Assembly (NCBI GenBank): GCA_000696115.1
Contig: JJOH01000002.1
Span: forward strand, 279,230-343,229
DNA length: 64,000 nucleotides
Direction of reading: 5' to 3'
Source of the DNA: Streptomyces olindensis
GTDB taxonomy: Bacteria; Actinomycetota; Actinomycetes; Streptomycetales; Streptomycetaceae
This document shows, in pieces, positions 31,578-39,239 of the stretch. Made by a program: the position numbers and the translations under genes. Under the pieces are notes generated by a model that saw only the letters and a list, made by a program, of their open reading frames with translations, had not been told where the DNA came from and made no database searches. Positions within the stretch are counted from its first letter, which is position 1. Every line of letters starts with the position of its first letter.

Positions 31578-32879
31578 GTGACGGACACCAAGGCGCTGGT
31601 GCTGGAACTGGCGCGCAAGTACCACAAGGAACAGGAAACGCGGGCGTTCGAACCGGGAGTCACGCCGATCCTGTCCTCGGGCGCGGTCCTCGACGAGGAG
31701 GACCGGCACGCCTTGGTCGAGGCCGCACTGGAGATGCGGATCGCCGCCGGCGTGCGCACCCGGAAGTTCGAGAGCGAGTTCGCCCGCTACTTCCGGCTGC
31801 GCAAGGCGCACATGGTGAACTCGGGATCGTCGGCCAACCTGCTGGCGGTCAGCGCGCTCACCTCGCCGAAGCTGAAGGACCTGCGGCTGCGCCCCGGCGA
31901 CGAGGCCATCACGGTGGGCGCCGGCTTCCCGACCACGATCAACCCGCTCGTCCAGAACGGCCTGACGCCGGTCTTCGTGGACGTGGAACTGGGCACCTAC
32001 AACGCCTCGCTGGCGCAGATCGAGGCGGCGATCTCCCCGCGCACCCGGCTCATCATGATCGCCCACGCCCTCGGCAACCCGTTCCCCGTCGCCGAGGTCG
32101 CGGAACTCGCCCGCCGGCACGACCTGTTCCTCATCGAGGACAACTGCGACGCCGTCGGCTCCACCTACCAGGGCAAACTCACCGGCACCTTCGGCGACCT
32201 GTCGACGGTGAGCTTCTACCCGGCCCACCACATCACCGCGGGCGAGGGCGGCTGCGTCCTGACGGCGAGCCTGGAACTGGCCCGGATCGTGGAGTCGATG
32301 CGCGACTGGGGCCGGGACTGCTGGTGCGAACCGGGCACCGACAACACCTGCCTGAAGCGGTTCGACTACCAGCTCGGCACCCTCCCGGCCGGCTACGACC
32401 ACAAGTACATCTTCTCCCACGTCGGCTACAACCTGAAGGCCACCGACCTCCAGGGCGCCCTGGCCCTCAGCCAGTTGCAGAAGGTCGACGACTTCGTCGC
32501 GGCCCGCCGCCGCAACTGGCAGCGGCTGCACGACGGACTGGCCGCAGTGCCCGGACTGCTGCTGCCGCGGGCCACCCCGGGCAGCGACCCCAGCTGGTTC
32601 GGCTTCGCCCTGACCGTGCTGCCCGGCGCGGGCTTCACCCGCAGGGACCTCGTCGACTTCCTGGAGGGCCGGAAGATCGGCACCCGACGGCTGTTCGGCG
32701 GGAACATCACCCGTCACCCCGCCTACCAGGACGTGCGCTACCGGATCGTGGACGAGCTGACCAACTGCGACACCGTCACCGAGGACACCTTCTGGATCGG
32801 CGTCTACCCGGGGCTGACCAGCGAAATGCTCGACTACGTCATCGAGACCATCACCGAGTTCTGCACGCGAAGGGGCTGA
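31578..32879 (+). CDS. NDP-4-keto-6-deoxyhexose 3-dehydratase (AknP/SpnQ/E1 type)
   Basis: 433-aa PMP- and [2Fe-2S]-dependent C-3 deoxygenase needed for L-rhodinose. The catalytic lysine of aminotransferases is replaced by His in FYPAHHITAGEGG. The iron-sulfur ligands fit the E1 pattern CX57CX1CX7C exactly: Cys in EDNCDAVG, 57 residues, then CWC, seven residues, C. That makes the assignment firm. The start is the GTG at 31578, shortly after the glycosyltransferase stop. No dedicated E3-type reductase gene is seen, as in other SpnQ-type systems that borrow cellular reductases. Confidence 0.93.
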   Translation: MTDTKALVLELARKYHKEQETRAFEPGVTPILSSGAVLDEEDRHALVEAALEMRIAAGVRTRKFESEFARYFRLRKAHMVNSGSSANLLAVSALTSPKLKDLRLRPGDEAITVGAGFPTTINPLVQNGLTPVFVDVELGTYNASLAQIEAAISPRTRLIMIAHALGNPFPVAEVAELARRHDLFLIEDNCDAVGSTYQGKLTGTFGDLSTVSFYPAHHITAGEGGCVLTASLELARIVESMRDWGRDCWCEPGTDNTCLKRFDYQLGTLPAGYDHKYIFSHVGYNLKATDLQGALALSQLQKVDDFVAARRRNWQRLHDGLAAVPGLLLPRATPGSDPSWFGFALTVLPGAGFTRRDLVDFLEGRKIGTRRLFGGNITRHPAYQDVRYRIVDELTNCDTVTEDTFWIGVYPGLTSEMLDYVIETITEFCTRRG

Positions 32880-32886
32880 TCAGACC

Positions 32887-33672
32887 ATGTCCGCACAACC
32901 CAGCCGGGTTGCCGTCGTCACCGGTGCCACCAGCGGGATCGGCCTCTCCGTCGCCCGGGCGCTGGCCGCCGCCGGCCACCGCGTGTACCTCTGCGCCCGG
33001 GACGCCGACCGGGTCGCGCTCACCGTCAAGGAACTGCGCGCCGAGGGCCACGAGGTGGACGGCGCCGCCTGCGACGTGCGCGAGGTCGCGCAGATCGAGG
33101 CCCTGATGTCCGCCGCCGTGGAGCGCCACGGGCCCGTCGAGGTGCTCGTGAACAACGCCGGCCGCAGCGGCGGCGGACCGACCCACACGATCACCGACGA
33201 GCTGTGGGACGACGTGATGGCCACCAACCTGGACAGCGTCTTCCGCGTCACCCGGGCCGCCCTGACCACCGGCCGCATGCGGGAGGGCGGCTGGGGCCGG
33301 ATCGTGAACATCGCCTCCACCGGCGGCAAGCAGGGCGTGGTGCTCGGCGCCCCCTACTCCGCCTCCAAGCACGGCGTCGTCGGCTTCACCAAGGCCCTGG
33401 GCCTGGAGCTGGCCAAGACCGGCATCACGGTCAACGCGGTCTGCCCCGGTTACGTGGAGACCCCCATGGCGGAGCGGGTCCGGCAGGGCTACGCCGCCGC
33501 CTGGGACACCACGGAGGAGGAGGTCCTCGACCGGTTCCAGGCCAAGATCCCGCTCGGCCGCTACACCACGCCCGACGAGGTGGCGGGCATGGTCGGCTAC
33601 CTGCTGACCGACGCGGCCGCATCCGTCACCGCGCAGGCGATCAACGTCTGCGGCGGGCTGGGCAACTACTGA
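32887..33672 (+). CDS. Polyketide C-9 ketoreductase (ActIII/AknA/DpsE type)
   Basis: 261-aa short-chain reductase of the type II PKS. Cofactor motif VVTGATSGIGLSVARALA (about residues 10-27), NNAGRSGGGPT, catalytic Ser in IVNIASTGGKQGVV and YSASKHGVVGFTK (Tyr/Lys). The ActIII-like loop ETPMAERVRQGYAAAWDTTEEEV and C-terminal INVCGGLGNY are characteristic. It reduces the C-9 carbonyl of the ACP-bound decaketide. It is 7 bp after the 3-dehydratase gene and 8 bp before the aromatase gene. Confidence 0.95.
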   Translation: MSAQPSRVAVVTGATSGIGLSVARALAAAGHRVYLCARDADRVALTVKELRAEGHEVDGAACDVREVAQIEALMSAAVERHGPVEVLVNNAGRSGGGPTHTITDELWDDVMATNLDSVFRVTRAALTTGRMREGGWGRIVNIASTGGKQGVVLGAPYSASKHGVVGFTKALGLELAKTGITVNAVCPGYVETPMAERVRQGYAAAWDTTEEEVLDRFQAKIPLGRYTTPDEVAGMVGYLLTDAAASVTAQAINVCGGLGNY

Positions 33673-33680
33673 GGAGAGCC

Positions 33681-35039
33681 ATGTCGGACGAGACCGCGCA
33701 CCACACCGTCCACGAGATCGACGTGCGAGCGCCCGCCGAGGCGGTGTTCGACCTCGTCGCCGAGGCTTCCCGCTGGCCGGTGCACTTCCCGCCGAGCGTC
33801 CACGTCGAGCGACTGGAGGGCGACGACAGCCAGGAGCGGCTGCGGATCTGGGCCACGGCCAACGGCGAGGTCAAGAGCTGGACCTCGCGCCGTGAACTCG
33901 ACCGAGCCGGACTGCGCGTGGCGTTCCGCCAGGAGGAGTCCCGGGCGCCCGTGCGGAGCATGAGCGGGGAGTGGCGGCTGGAGCCGCTCGGACCGGAGCG
34001 GACCCGGGTGCGCTTCACCCACACGTTCACGGCCGTCGACGACGCCCCGGAGCACGTCGAGTGGATCAACCGGGCCATCGACACCAACACCGCGTCGGAG
34101 CTGGAGGCGCTGCGCCGGGGCGCGGAGGAGGCGGACGCCGGCCTCACCTTCACCTTCGACGACAGCGTGCGCGTCGACGGATCGGCCAAGGACGCCTACG
34201 AGTTCATCCGCGCCGCGGACCGCTGGACGGAGCGGCTGCCGCACGTCGCCCGGGTCGTCCTCACCGAGGACACCCCGAACGAGCAGATCCTGGAGATGGA
34301 CACGCTCACCGCCGACGGCGAGACCCACACCACCCGTTCGGTGCGGGTCTGCTTCCCCGCCGAGCGGATCGTCTACAAGCAGATCCGGACCCCTGCGCTG
34401 ATGGCCGCGCACACCGGCGAGTGGATCTTCGAGGAGGACGAGCGGGGCTGCACGGTCACCTCCCGGCACACCGTGCGGATCGAACCGGACGCCGTGACCA
34501 CCGTCCTCGGCCCGCAGGCCGACGTGGCCGCCGCCCGCACCATGATCCGGGAGGCGCTCGGCCGCAACAGCCTGGCCACGCTGCGGCACGCGGCGGAGCA
34601 CGCGAAGCGGCGGGGCGGCACCGAGCCGGTCTCCGCGCAGACGTATGTCGCCGTGCAGCAGTTCTACGCCCGGCAGATGCGGCTGCTGGACGAGCGGCGG
34701 GCCGAGGAGTGGGCGCGGACCTTCACCGAGGACGGCGTGTTCGCGCAGAACACCGCCCCCGAGCCCCTGCGCGGCCGGGAGGCCGTCGCCGCCGCCGTAC
34801 GCCGGAACCTGGCGCGGACGGCGGACACGCCGGAGCAGCGGCGCCACGTGTTCTCCATGCTCACCGTGGTGCCCGGGCCCGGCGGCTCCCTCCACACCCG
34901 CTGCTACGCGCAGGTCCTGGCGACCCCGCCCGGGGGGCAGAGCAGGCTGCACCTGAGCGCGGTGTGCGAGGACGAACTGGTACCGGACGGCGACGACTGG
35001 CTGGTCCGCCACCGCAGGGTCGAGCACGACGGCGGCTGA
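33681..35039 (+). CDS. Didomain polyketide aromatase/cyclase fused to a C-terminal NTF2-like domain
   Basis: 452-aa protein. Two START/SRPBCC aromatase domains occupy about residues 1-150 (HTVHEIDVRAPAEAVFDLVA) and 155-310 (DDSVRVDGSAKDAYEFIRAA), as in DpsF/ActVII-type first-ring aromatases, which are about 315 aa. Here the same frame continues for about 135 residues as a SnoaL/NTF2-like domain: QQFYARQMRLLDERRAEEWA, FTEDGVFAQ, EPLRGREAVAAAV. This tail aligns well with the free-standing 145-aa protein encoded at 35883-36320. No stop or start interrupts the junction near 34640. The first function is confident; the role of the tail is unknown. Confidence 0.88.
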   Translation: MSDETAHHTVHEIDVRAPAEAVFDLVAEASRWPVHFPPSVHVERLEGDDSQERLRIWATANGEVKSWTSRRELDRAGLRVAFRQEESRAPVRSMSGEWRLEPLGPERTRVRFTHTFTAVDDAPEHVEWINRAIDTNTASELEALRRGAEEADAGLTFTFDDSVRVDGSAKDAYEFIRAADRWTERLPHVARVVLTEDTPNEQILEMDTLTADGETHTTRSVRVCFPAERIVYKQIRTPALMAAHTGEWIFEEDERGCTVTSRHTVRIEPDAVTTVLGPQADVAAARTMIREALGRNSLATLRHAAEHAKRRGGTEPVSAQTYVAVQQFYARQMRLLDERRAEEWARTFTEDGVFAQNTAPEPLRGREAVAAAVRRNLARTADTPEQRRHVFSMLTVVPGPGGSLHTRCYAQVLATPPGGQSRLHLSAVCEDELVPDGDDWLVRHRRVEHDGG

Positions 35040-35067
35040 GCCGCGGCCCCGACGGGCCCACACGTCG

Positions 35068-35097
35068 GCGGGCCGCACCGGTGACGGTGCGGCCCGC
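35068..35097. terminator. Terminator between convergent aromatase and SDR genes
   Basis: 13-bp perfect stem GCGGGCCGCACCG (35068-35080) and CGGTGCGGCCCGC (35085-35097) with a GTGA tetraloop. Confidence 0.85.
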
Positions 35098-35126
35098 AGG
35101 CGTGCGCGGCCGGGCTGCCGCGGCGG

Positions 35127-35873
35127 TCAGGTGAGGGAGAGACCGCCGTCCACCGGGACGACCGCGCCCGTCATGTAGCGGCCCCCGGGATCGGCCAGCG
35201 CCGTGACCCACCAGGCCACGTCCTCGGGGGTGGCGACCCGCCCGAGCGGGATGCGCTCCGAGATCTGCCCGAGGAACCCCTGGTACTCCTCGGCGGACAT
35301 GCCGACGCGCTCGCCGATGCCGGTGTCCGTCACACCCGGAGCCACCGACACCACGCGGATGCCGCGCGGCGCGAGCTCCACGGCCCAGGTACGGGTGAAG
35401 TGGTTCAGCGCCGCCTTCGTGGCCCAGTACACCGAGTTGTCGGGGAACCCCTGGATGCCCAGCGAGCCCGCGGAACTGACGTTGACGATGGTGCCGCCGG
35501 TCGCCTCCAGGGCGTCCAGGGCGGCCTGCGCGACGAAGGCCGGCGCCAGCAGGTTGACCGCGAGCTGGTGCTCGGTCGCGGCCCGGTCCAGTTTGGCGAG
35601 CGGCGCGAACGTGCCGGTCCCGGCGTTGTTGACCAGCACGTCGACGCGTCCGAAGGCCCGCAGCGCCGCCTCCACCACCGCCTCGCCGGCCCCCGGCTCG
35701 GTGACGTCGGCCACGAGGGTGCGGATGCCGTCGTGGCCCTCGGCCGTCTCGTCGAGGGCGGCCGCGGTACGGCCGACGACGAGCACACGGTCCCCCTGCC
35801 CGGCGAAGCGGCGGGCCGTCGCACGGCCGATTCCGGTGCCGCCACCCGTGATGATCACAGTCCTAGGAGTCAT
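35127..35873 (-). CDS. Short-chain dehydrogenase/reductase (SnoaW-type or aklaviketone reductase)
   Basis: 248-aa SDR: cofactor motif VIITGGGTGIGRATARRFAG (about residues 5-24), NNAGTGTFAPL, Ser in VNVSSAGSLGIQG, Tyr/Lys in VYWATKAALNHF. Two functions fit. It lies 9 nt after a gene for a SnoaL2/AclR-like NTF2 protein, which suggests the SnoaW/SnoaL2 two-component C-1 hydroxylase of nogalamycin. But an anthracycline cluster also needs a C-7 aklaviketone reductase (DnrE/AknU, also SDR), and no better candidate is obvious. The two cannot be separated by inspection. Confidence 0.8.
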   Translation of the reverse strand: MTPRTVIITGGGTGIGRATARRFAGQGDRVLVVGRTAAALDETAEGHDGIRTLVADVTEPGAGEAVVEAALRAFGRVDVLVNNAGTGTFAPLAKLDRAATEHQLAVNLLAPAFVAQAALDALEATGGTIVNVSSAGSLGIQGFPDNSVYWATKAALNHFTRTWAVELAPRGIRVVSVAPGVTDTGIGERVGMSAEEYQGFLGQISERIPLGRVATPEDVAWWVTALADPGGRYMTGAVVPVDGGLSLT

Positions 35874-35882
35874 GCCCGGACG

Positions 35883-36320
35883 CTACTGACGACCGCTCGA
35901 AGCGCGGTCGACCCCTTCGTCCGGCCGGTCGTCCCGGGTGATGTGCCGCTCCGCCACCAGCAGTTCGCCGTCCCGCCGGACCAGCCGGTCGCGCATCACG
36001 CAGGACAGGTGCACCCGCGGGGCGCCGCCCCGGGGGGTCGCCAGGATCTGCACGCAGGAGACGGCCTCGATCCCGTCGGCGGTGCTCCGGGCGGTCGTCA
36101 TGGTGACCCAGTGGCGATGCACCTCCCCGGCGGCCGCCCGCCCCTCGGCCGCCGCCCGCGCGCCGGCGGCGATGCCCTCCCGGCCCCGGACCGGCTCCGT
36201 CATCGACGGCGACGCGAACGTGGCGTCGGGCGTGAACGTGGCGGCCCACGCCCCGGCCTCGCCACCGTCGAGCAGCTGCATGTGGCGGGCGTAGAACTGC
36301 TGGATGTCCGTGCTGTCCAT
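35883..36320 (-). CDS. NTF2/SnoaL2-like protein (putative C-1 hydroxylase component)
   Basis: 145-aa NTF2-fold protein: DIQQFYARHMQLLDGGEAGAW (within residues 5-25), FTPDATFASPSMTEPVRGRE, then a beta-rich half (VSCVQILATPRGG, VHLSCVMRDRL). The SnoaL2/AclR subgroup of this fold performs C-1 hydroxylation of anthracycline aglycones together with an SDR. The next gene in the operon encodes an SDR, which supports that role by context. It is a paralogue of the C-terminal domain of the aromatase at 33681-35039. Divergent from the cyclase gene. Confidence 0.78.
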   Translation of the reverse strand: MDSTDIQQFYARHMQLLDGGEAGAWAATFTPDATFASPSMTEPVRGREGIAAGARAAAEGRAAAGEVHRHWVTMTTARSTADGIEAVSCVQILATPRGGAPRVHLSCVMRDRLVRRDGELLVAERHITRDDRPDEGVDRASSGRQ

Positions 36321-36370
36321 GAACGGCCTCCCCTACGACGGTCTGCACGCCCGACCCTGACGCATCCGTG

Positions 36371-36408
36371 TCGAATCCGGGTCGAGACGGCCGCGCGGTC
36401 GTCGAGCC
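36371..36408 (+). promoter_or_regulatory. Candidate SARP operator upstream of the cyclase operon
   Basis: TCGAATC (36371-36377) and TCGAGAC (36382-36388) are spaced exactly 11 bp; a third unit TCGAGCC (36402-36408) lies 20 bp further. The cluster of heptamers is inside the divergent region 36321-36468. Confidence 0.45.
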
Positions 36409-36468
36409 GGATTCCAATGCCTTCCGAGCGGCTGCGGCCAGGCTGGCGTGGTCGTCCAGGAGGTGACC

Positions 36469-37248
36469 GTGCGCATCATTGACCTGTCCTCGCCGGTGGA
36501 CTCCGGCTCGTTCGAACCGGACCCGGTGGTCCACGAGGTGATGTCCCCGCGTGAGGGCGCGCTGCACATGCGCGACGAGATGCGGGAGCACTTCGGCATC
36601 GAGTTCGACCCCGACGTCCTGCCCGACGGCGAGTTCCTCTCGCTGGACCGGCTGAGTCTGACCACCCACACCGGCACGCACGTCGACGCGCCCTCGCACT
36701 ACGGCTCGAGGACGACGTACGGCACCGGCGTGCCCCGGCACATCGACGCGATGCCGCTGGAGTGGTTCCTCGCCCCCGGGGTGGTCCTGGACGTCCGGGG
36801 CCGTGAGGCGGGCACGGTCGACGCGGCCGACCTGCGCAAGGAGCTCGACCGGATCGGGTACGCGCTCGCCCCGTCCGACATCGTGATCCTGCACACCGGC
36901 GCCGCCGCGTGGTCGGGCACCAGCCGGTACTTCACCGACTTCGTCGGTCTCGACGCGAGCGCCATCGCCTTCCTGCTCGACGCGGGCATCCGGGTGGTCG
37001 GCACCGACGCGTTCAGCCTGGACGCGCCGTTCGGCACGATCATCGCCGAGTACCGGCGGACCGGGGACCCCGCCGTGCTCTGGCCGGCCCACGTCGCCGG
37101 ACGCCACCGGGAGTACTGCCAGATCGAGCGGCTCTCGGGACTGGAGAACCTGCCCGCGCCGTACGGCTTCCAGGTGTCGTGCTTCCCGGTGAAGATCGCC
37201 GGCGCCGGCGCCGGCTGGGCGCGGGCGGTCGCCCTCGTCGACGACTAG
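36469..37248 (+). CDS. Second/third-ring polyketide cyclase (AknW/DpsY type)
   Basis: 259-aa member of the kynurenine-formamidase-like metal-dependent cyclase family. The signature THTGTHVDAPSHYG (about residues 65-78) supplies the HxGTHxDxPxH metal/catalytic site; IVILHTGAAAW and FGTIIAEYRRTGD are further family segments. AknW/DpsY-type enzymes direct cyclisation of the later rings to the anthraquinone stage. The GTG at 36469 has a perfect AGGAGG (36458-36463) with 5-nt spacing, so the ORF extension to 36448 is rejected. It opens the operon cyclase, N-methyltransferase, aminotransferase. Confidence 0.87.
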   Translation: MRIIDLSSPVDSGSFEPDPVVHEVMSPREGALHMRDEMREHFGIEFDPDVLPDGEFLSLDRLSLTTHTGTHVDAPSHYGSRTTYGTGVPRHIDAMPLEWFLAPGVVLDVRGREAGTVDAADLRKELDRIGYALAPSDIVILHTGAAAWSGTSRYFTDFVGLDASAIAFLLDAGIRVVGTDAFSLDAPFGTIIAEYRRTGDPAVLWPAHVAGRHREYCQIERLSGLENLPAPYGFQVSCFPVKIAGAGAGWARAVALVDD

Positions 37249-37318
37249 GACCCGACAGGGGAGCGCCCGACCCACCGCCACCTGGCGCACAGGACAGCAG
37301 CCGACCCGAGGAGAAACC

Positions 37319-38047
37319 ATGTACAGCACGGACCTCGCCGAGGTCTACGAGACGGTGTACCGCAGCCGGGGCAAGGACTGGGCGGCGGAGGCCGAGGACA
37401 TCGCGGCCCTGGCCCGCCGGCACGCCCCGGGCGCCGACGCGCTGCTCGACGTGGCGTGCGGCACCGCCGCCCATCTCGGCCCGTTCAGCAAGCTCTTCGC
37501 CACGGCGGAGGGCCTGGAGATCGCGGCGCCGATGCGCGACCTGGCGCTCGAGCGGTGGCCCGGCCTGACCATCCACGAGGGCGACATGCGCGACTTCGAC
37601 CTCGGCCGCCGGTACTCCGTCGTCACCTGCATGTTCTGCGCCATCGGCTATCTGGGCAGCGTCGAGGAGATGCGCTCCGCCGTGGCCTCGATGGCCCGCC
37701 ACCTCGAACCGGGAGGCGCGCTGATCATCGAACCCTGGTGGTTCCCGGAACAGTTCAAGGAGGGGTTCGTCGCCGGGGACCTGGCCCGCGAGGGCGACCG
37801 GACCGTGGCCCGGATCTCCCACTCCACCCTCCAGGGGCGCGCGACCCGGATGGAGGTCCGCTTCCTCGTCGGGGAGCCGTCGGGCATCCGGACCTTCACC
37901 GAGATCGACGTACTGACCCTCTTCACGCGTGACGAGTACGAGCAGGCGTTCCGGGACGCCGGCTGCTCCGTCGCGTACCGGCCGGGCCCGCCGACGGGCC
38001 GCGGTCTCTTCGTCGGAGTCAAGGAGCGGGAGGTGTCCGGGCGATGA
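37319..38047 (+). CDS. NDP-aminosugar N,N-dimethyltransferase, copy 2 (AknX2/DesVI type)
   Basis: 242-aa SAM methyltransferase paralogous to the product of 25269-26018: [55 protein letters not shown] and [16 protein letters not shown]. It overlaps the 3-aminotransferase gene by ATGA, exactly where a rhodosamine N-methyltransferase is expected, so this copy is the stronger candidate for 3-N,N-dimethylation. GAGGAGAAACC precedes the ATG. Conservation of the motif order with copy 1 suggests an old duplication, not a recent one. Confidence 0.88.
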   Translation: MYSTDLAEVYETVYRSRGKDWAAEAEDIAALARRHAPGADALLDVACGTAAHLGPFSKLFATAEGLEIAAPMRDLALERWPGLTIHEGDMRDFDLGRRYSVVTCMFCAIGYLGSVEEMRSAVASMARHLEPGGALIIEPWWFPEQFKEGFVAGDLAREGDRTVARISHSTLQGRATRMEVRFLVGEPSGIRTFTEIDVLTLFTRDEYEQAFRDAGCSVAYRPGPPTGRGLFVGVKEREVSGR

Positions 38048-39153
38048 CCACCTACGTCTGGGACTACTTGCGGGAGTACGCCGAGGAGCGCGAGGAACTC
38101 CTCGACGCCGTCGACACGGTGTTCCAGTCCGGTCAGCTCGTCCTCGGCGAGAGCGTCTCCCGCTTCGAGCAGGAGTTCGCCGCCTACCACGGGCAGCCGC
38201 ACTGCGTGGGCGTGGACAACGGCACCAACGCGATCGTCCTCGGCCTGCAGGCGCTCGGGGTGAAACCCGGCGACGAGGTGATCACGGTCTCCAACACGGC
38301 GGCCCCCACCGTGCTGGCCATCGACGCCGTCGGCGCCCGGCCGGTCTTCGTCGACGTGCGCGAGGAGGACTACCTCATGCGCACCGACCAGCTCGCCGGC
38401 GCGCTCACCGAGCGCACCGCGGCCATCGTGCCCGTGCACCTGTACGGGCAGTGCGTCGACATGGCCGCCGTGACCGCCTTCGCCGAGCGCCACGGACTGA
38501 AGGTCCTGGAGGACTGCGCCCAGGCCCACGGCGCCCGGCACCACGGCCGGCTGGCCGGGACCATGGGCGACGCCGCGGCCTTCTCCTTCTACCCGACGAA
38601 GGTGCTCGGCGCGTACGGCGACGGCGGTGCCGTGGTCACCCGCGACGACGGCACGGACGCGAACCTGCGCCGGCTGCGCTACTACGGCATGGAGGACCGG
38701 TACTACGTTGTCCAGACCCCCGGGCACAACAGCCGCCTCGACGAGGTCCAGGCCGAGATCCTCCGCCGCAAGCTCCGGCGCCTCGACACCTACGTCGAGG
38801 GCCGGCGGCGCGTGGCGCGACGCTATGCGGAGGGGCTGGCGGACACCGGCCTCGTCCTTCCCGCGAACGCGGTGGGCAATGATCACGTCCACTACGTCCA
38901 CGTGGTCCGCCACCCCGAGCGGGACCGCATCATCGAGCGGCTCAGGGCGTACGACATCGAGCTGAACATCAGCTACCCCTGGCCGGTGCACACGATGAGC
39001 GGCTTCGCACACCTCGGGTACCGCGAGGGCGACCTGCCGGTGACCGAGCGGCTGGCGAAGGAGATCTTCTCCCTGCCGATGTACCCCTCGCTGCCGCAGC
39101 ACGTCCAGGAGAAGGTGATCGAGGCGCTCCGCGAGGTGATCGCCGGGCTCTGA
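38044..39153 (+). CDS. NDP-hexose 3-aminotransferase (DnrJ/AknZ, DegT family)
   Basis: 369-aa PLP sugar aminotransferase installing the 3-amino group for L-rhodosamine. PLP lysine in [18 protein letters not shown] (about residue 185), [15 protein letters not shown] for PLP phosphate binding, and [10 protein letters not shown]. Unlike the 3-dehydratase at 31578-32879 it retains the catalytic Lys, which separates the two DegT-fold enzymes of the cluster. Translationally coupled to the N-methyltransferase and followed by a long terminator shared with the converging 2,3-dehydratase gene. Confidence 0.94.
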   Translation: MTTYVWDYLREYAEEREELLDAVDTVFQSGQLVLGESVSRFEQEFAAYHGQPHCVGVDNGTNAIVLGLQALGVKPGDEVITVSNTAAPTVLAIDAVGARPVFVDVREEDYLMRTDQLAGALTERTAAIVPVHLYGQCVDMAAVTAFAERHGLKVLEDCAQAHGARHHGRLAGTMGDAAAFSFYPTKVLGAYGDGGAVVTRDDGTDANLRRLRYYGMEDRYYVVQTPGHNSRLDEVQAEILRRKLRRLDTYVEGRRRVARRYAEGLADTGLVLPANAVGNDHVHYVHVVRHPERDRIIERLRAYDIELNISYPWPVHTMSGFAHLGYREGDLPVTERLAKEIFSLPMYPSLPQHVQEKVIEALREVIAGL

Positions 39154-39175
39154 CGCCGGCGCGCGGGCGCGCGAC

Positions 39176-39226
39176 GAAACGCCGTGTCCCGGTGAGGCCG
39201 ACCGCCTCACCGGGACACGGCGTTTC
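39176..39226. terminator. Strong bidirectional terminator
   Basis: Perfect 23-bp stem (39176-39198 and 39204-39226) with loop CGACC, flanked by AAA and TTT, between convergent operons. Confidence 0.95.
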
Positions 39227-39239
39227 ACGCCCCCTGCCG

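Noticed and set aside
31578..32879. Sugar aminotransferase
   Set aside because: His replaces the PLP lysine and the CX57CX1CX7C iron-sulfur pattern is present, so it is a 3-dehydratase.
36448..36468. Upstream start for the AknW-type cyclase
   Set aside because: The AGGAGG at 36458-36463 lies inside this extension and is ideally spaced for GTG 36469.
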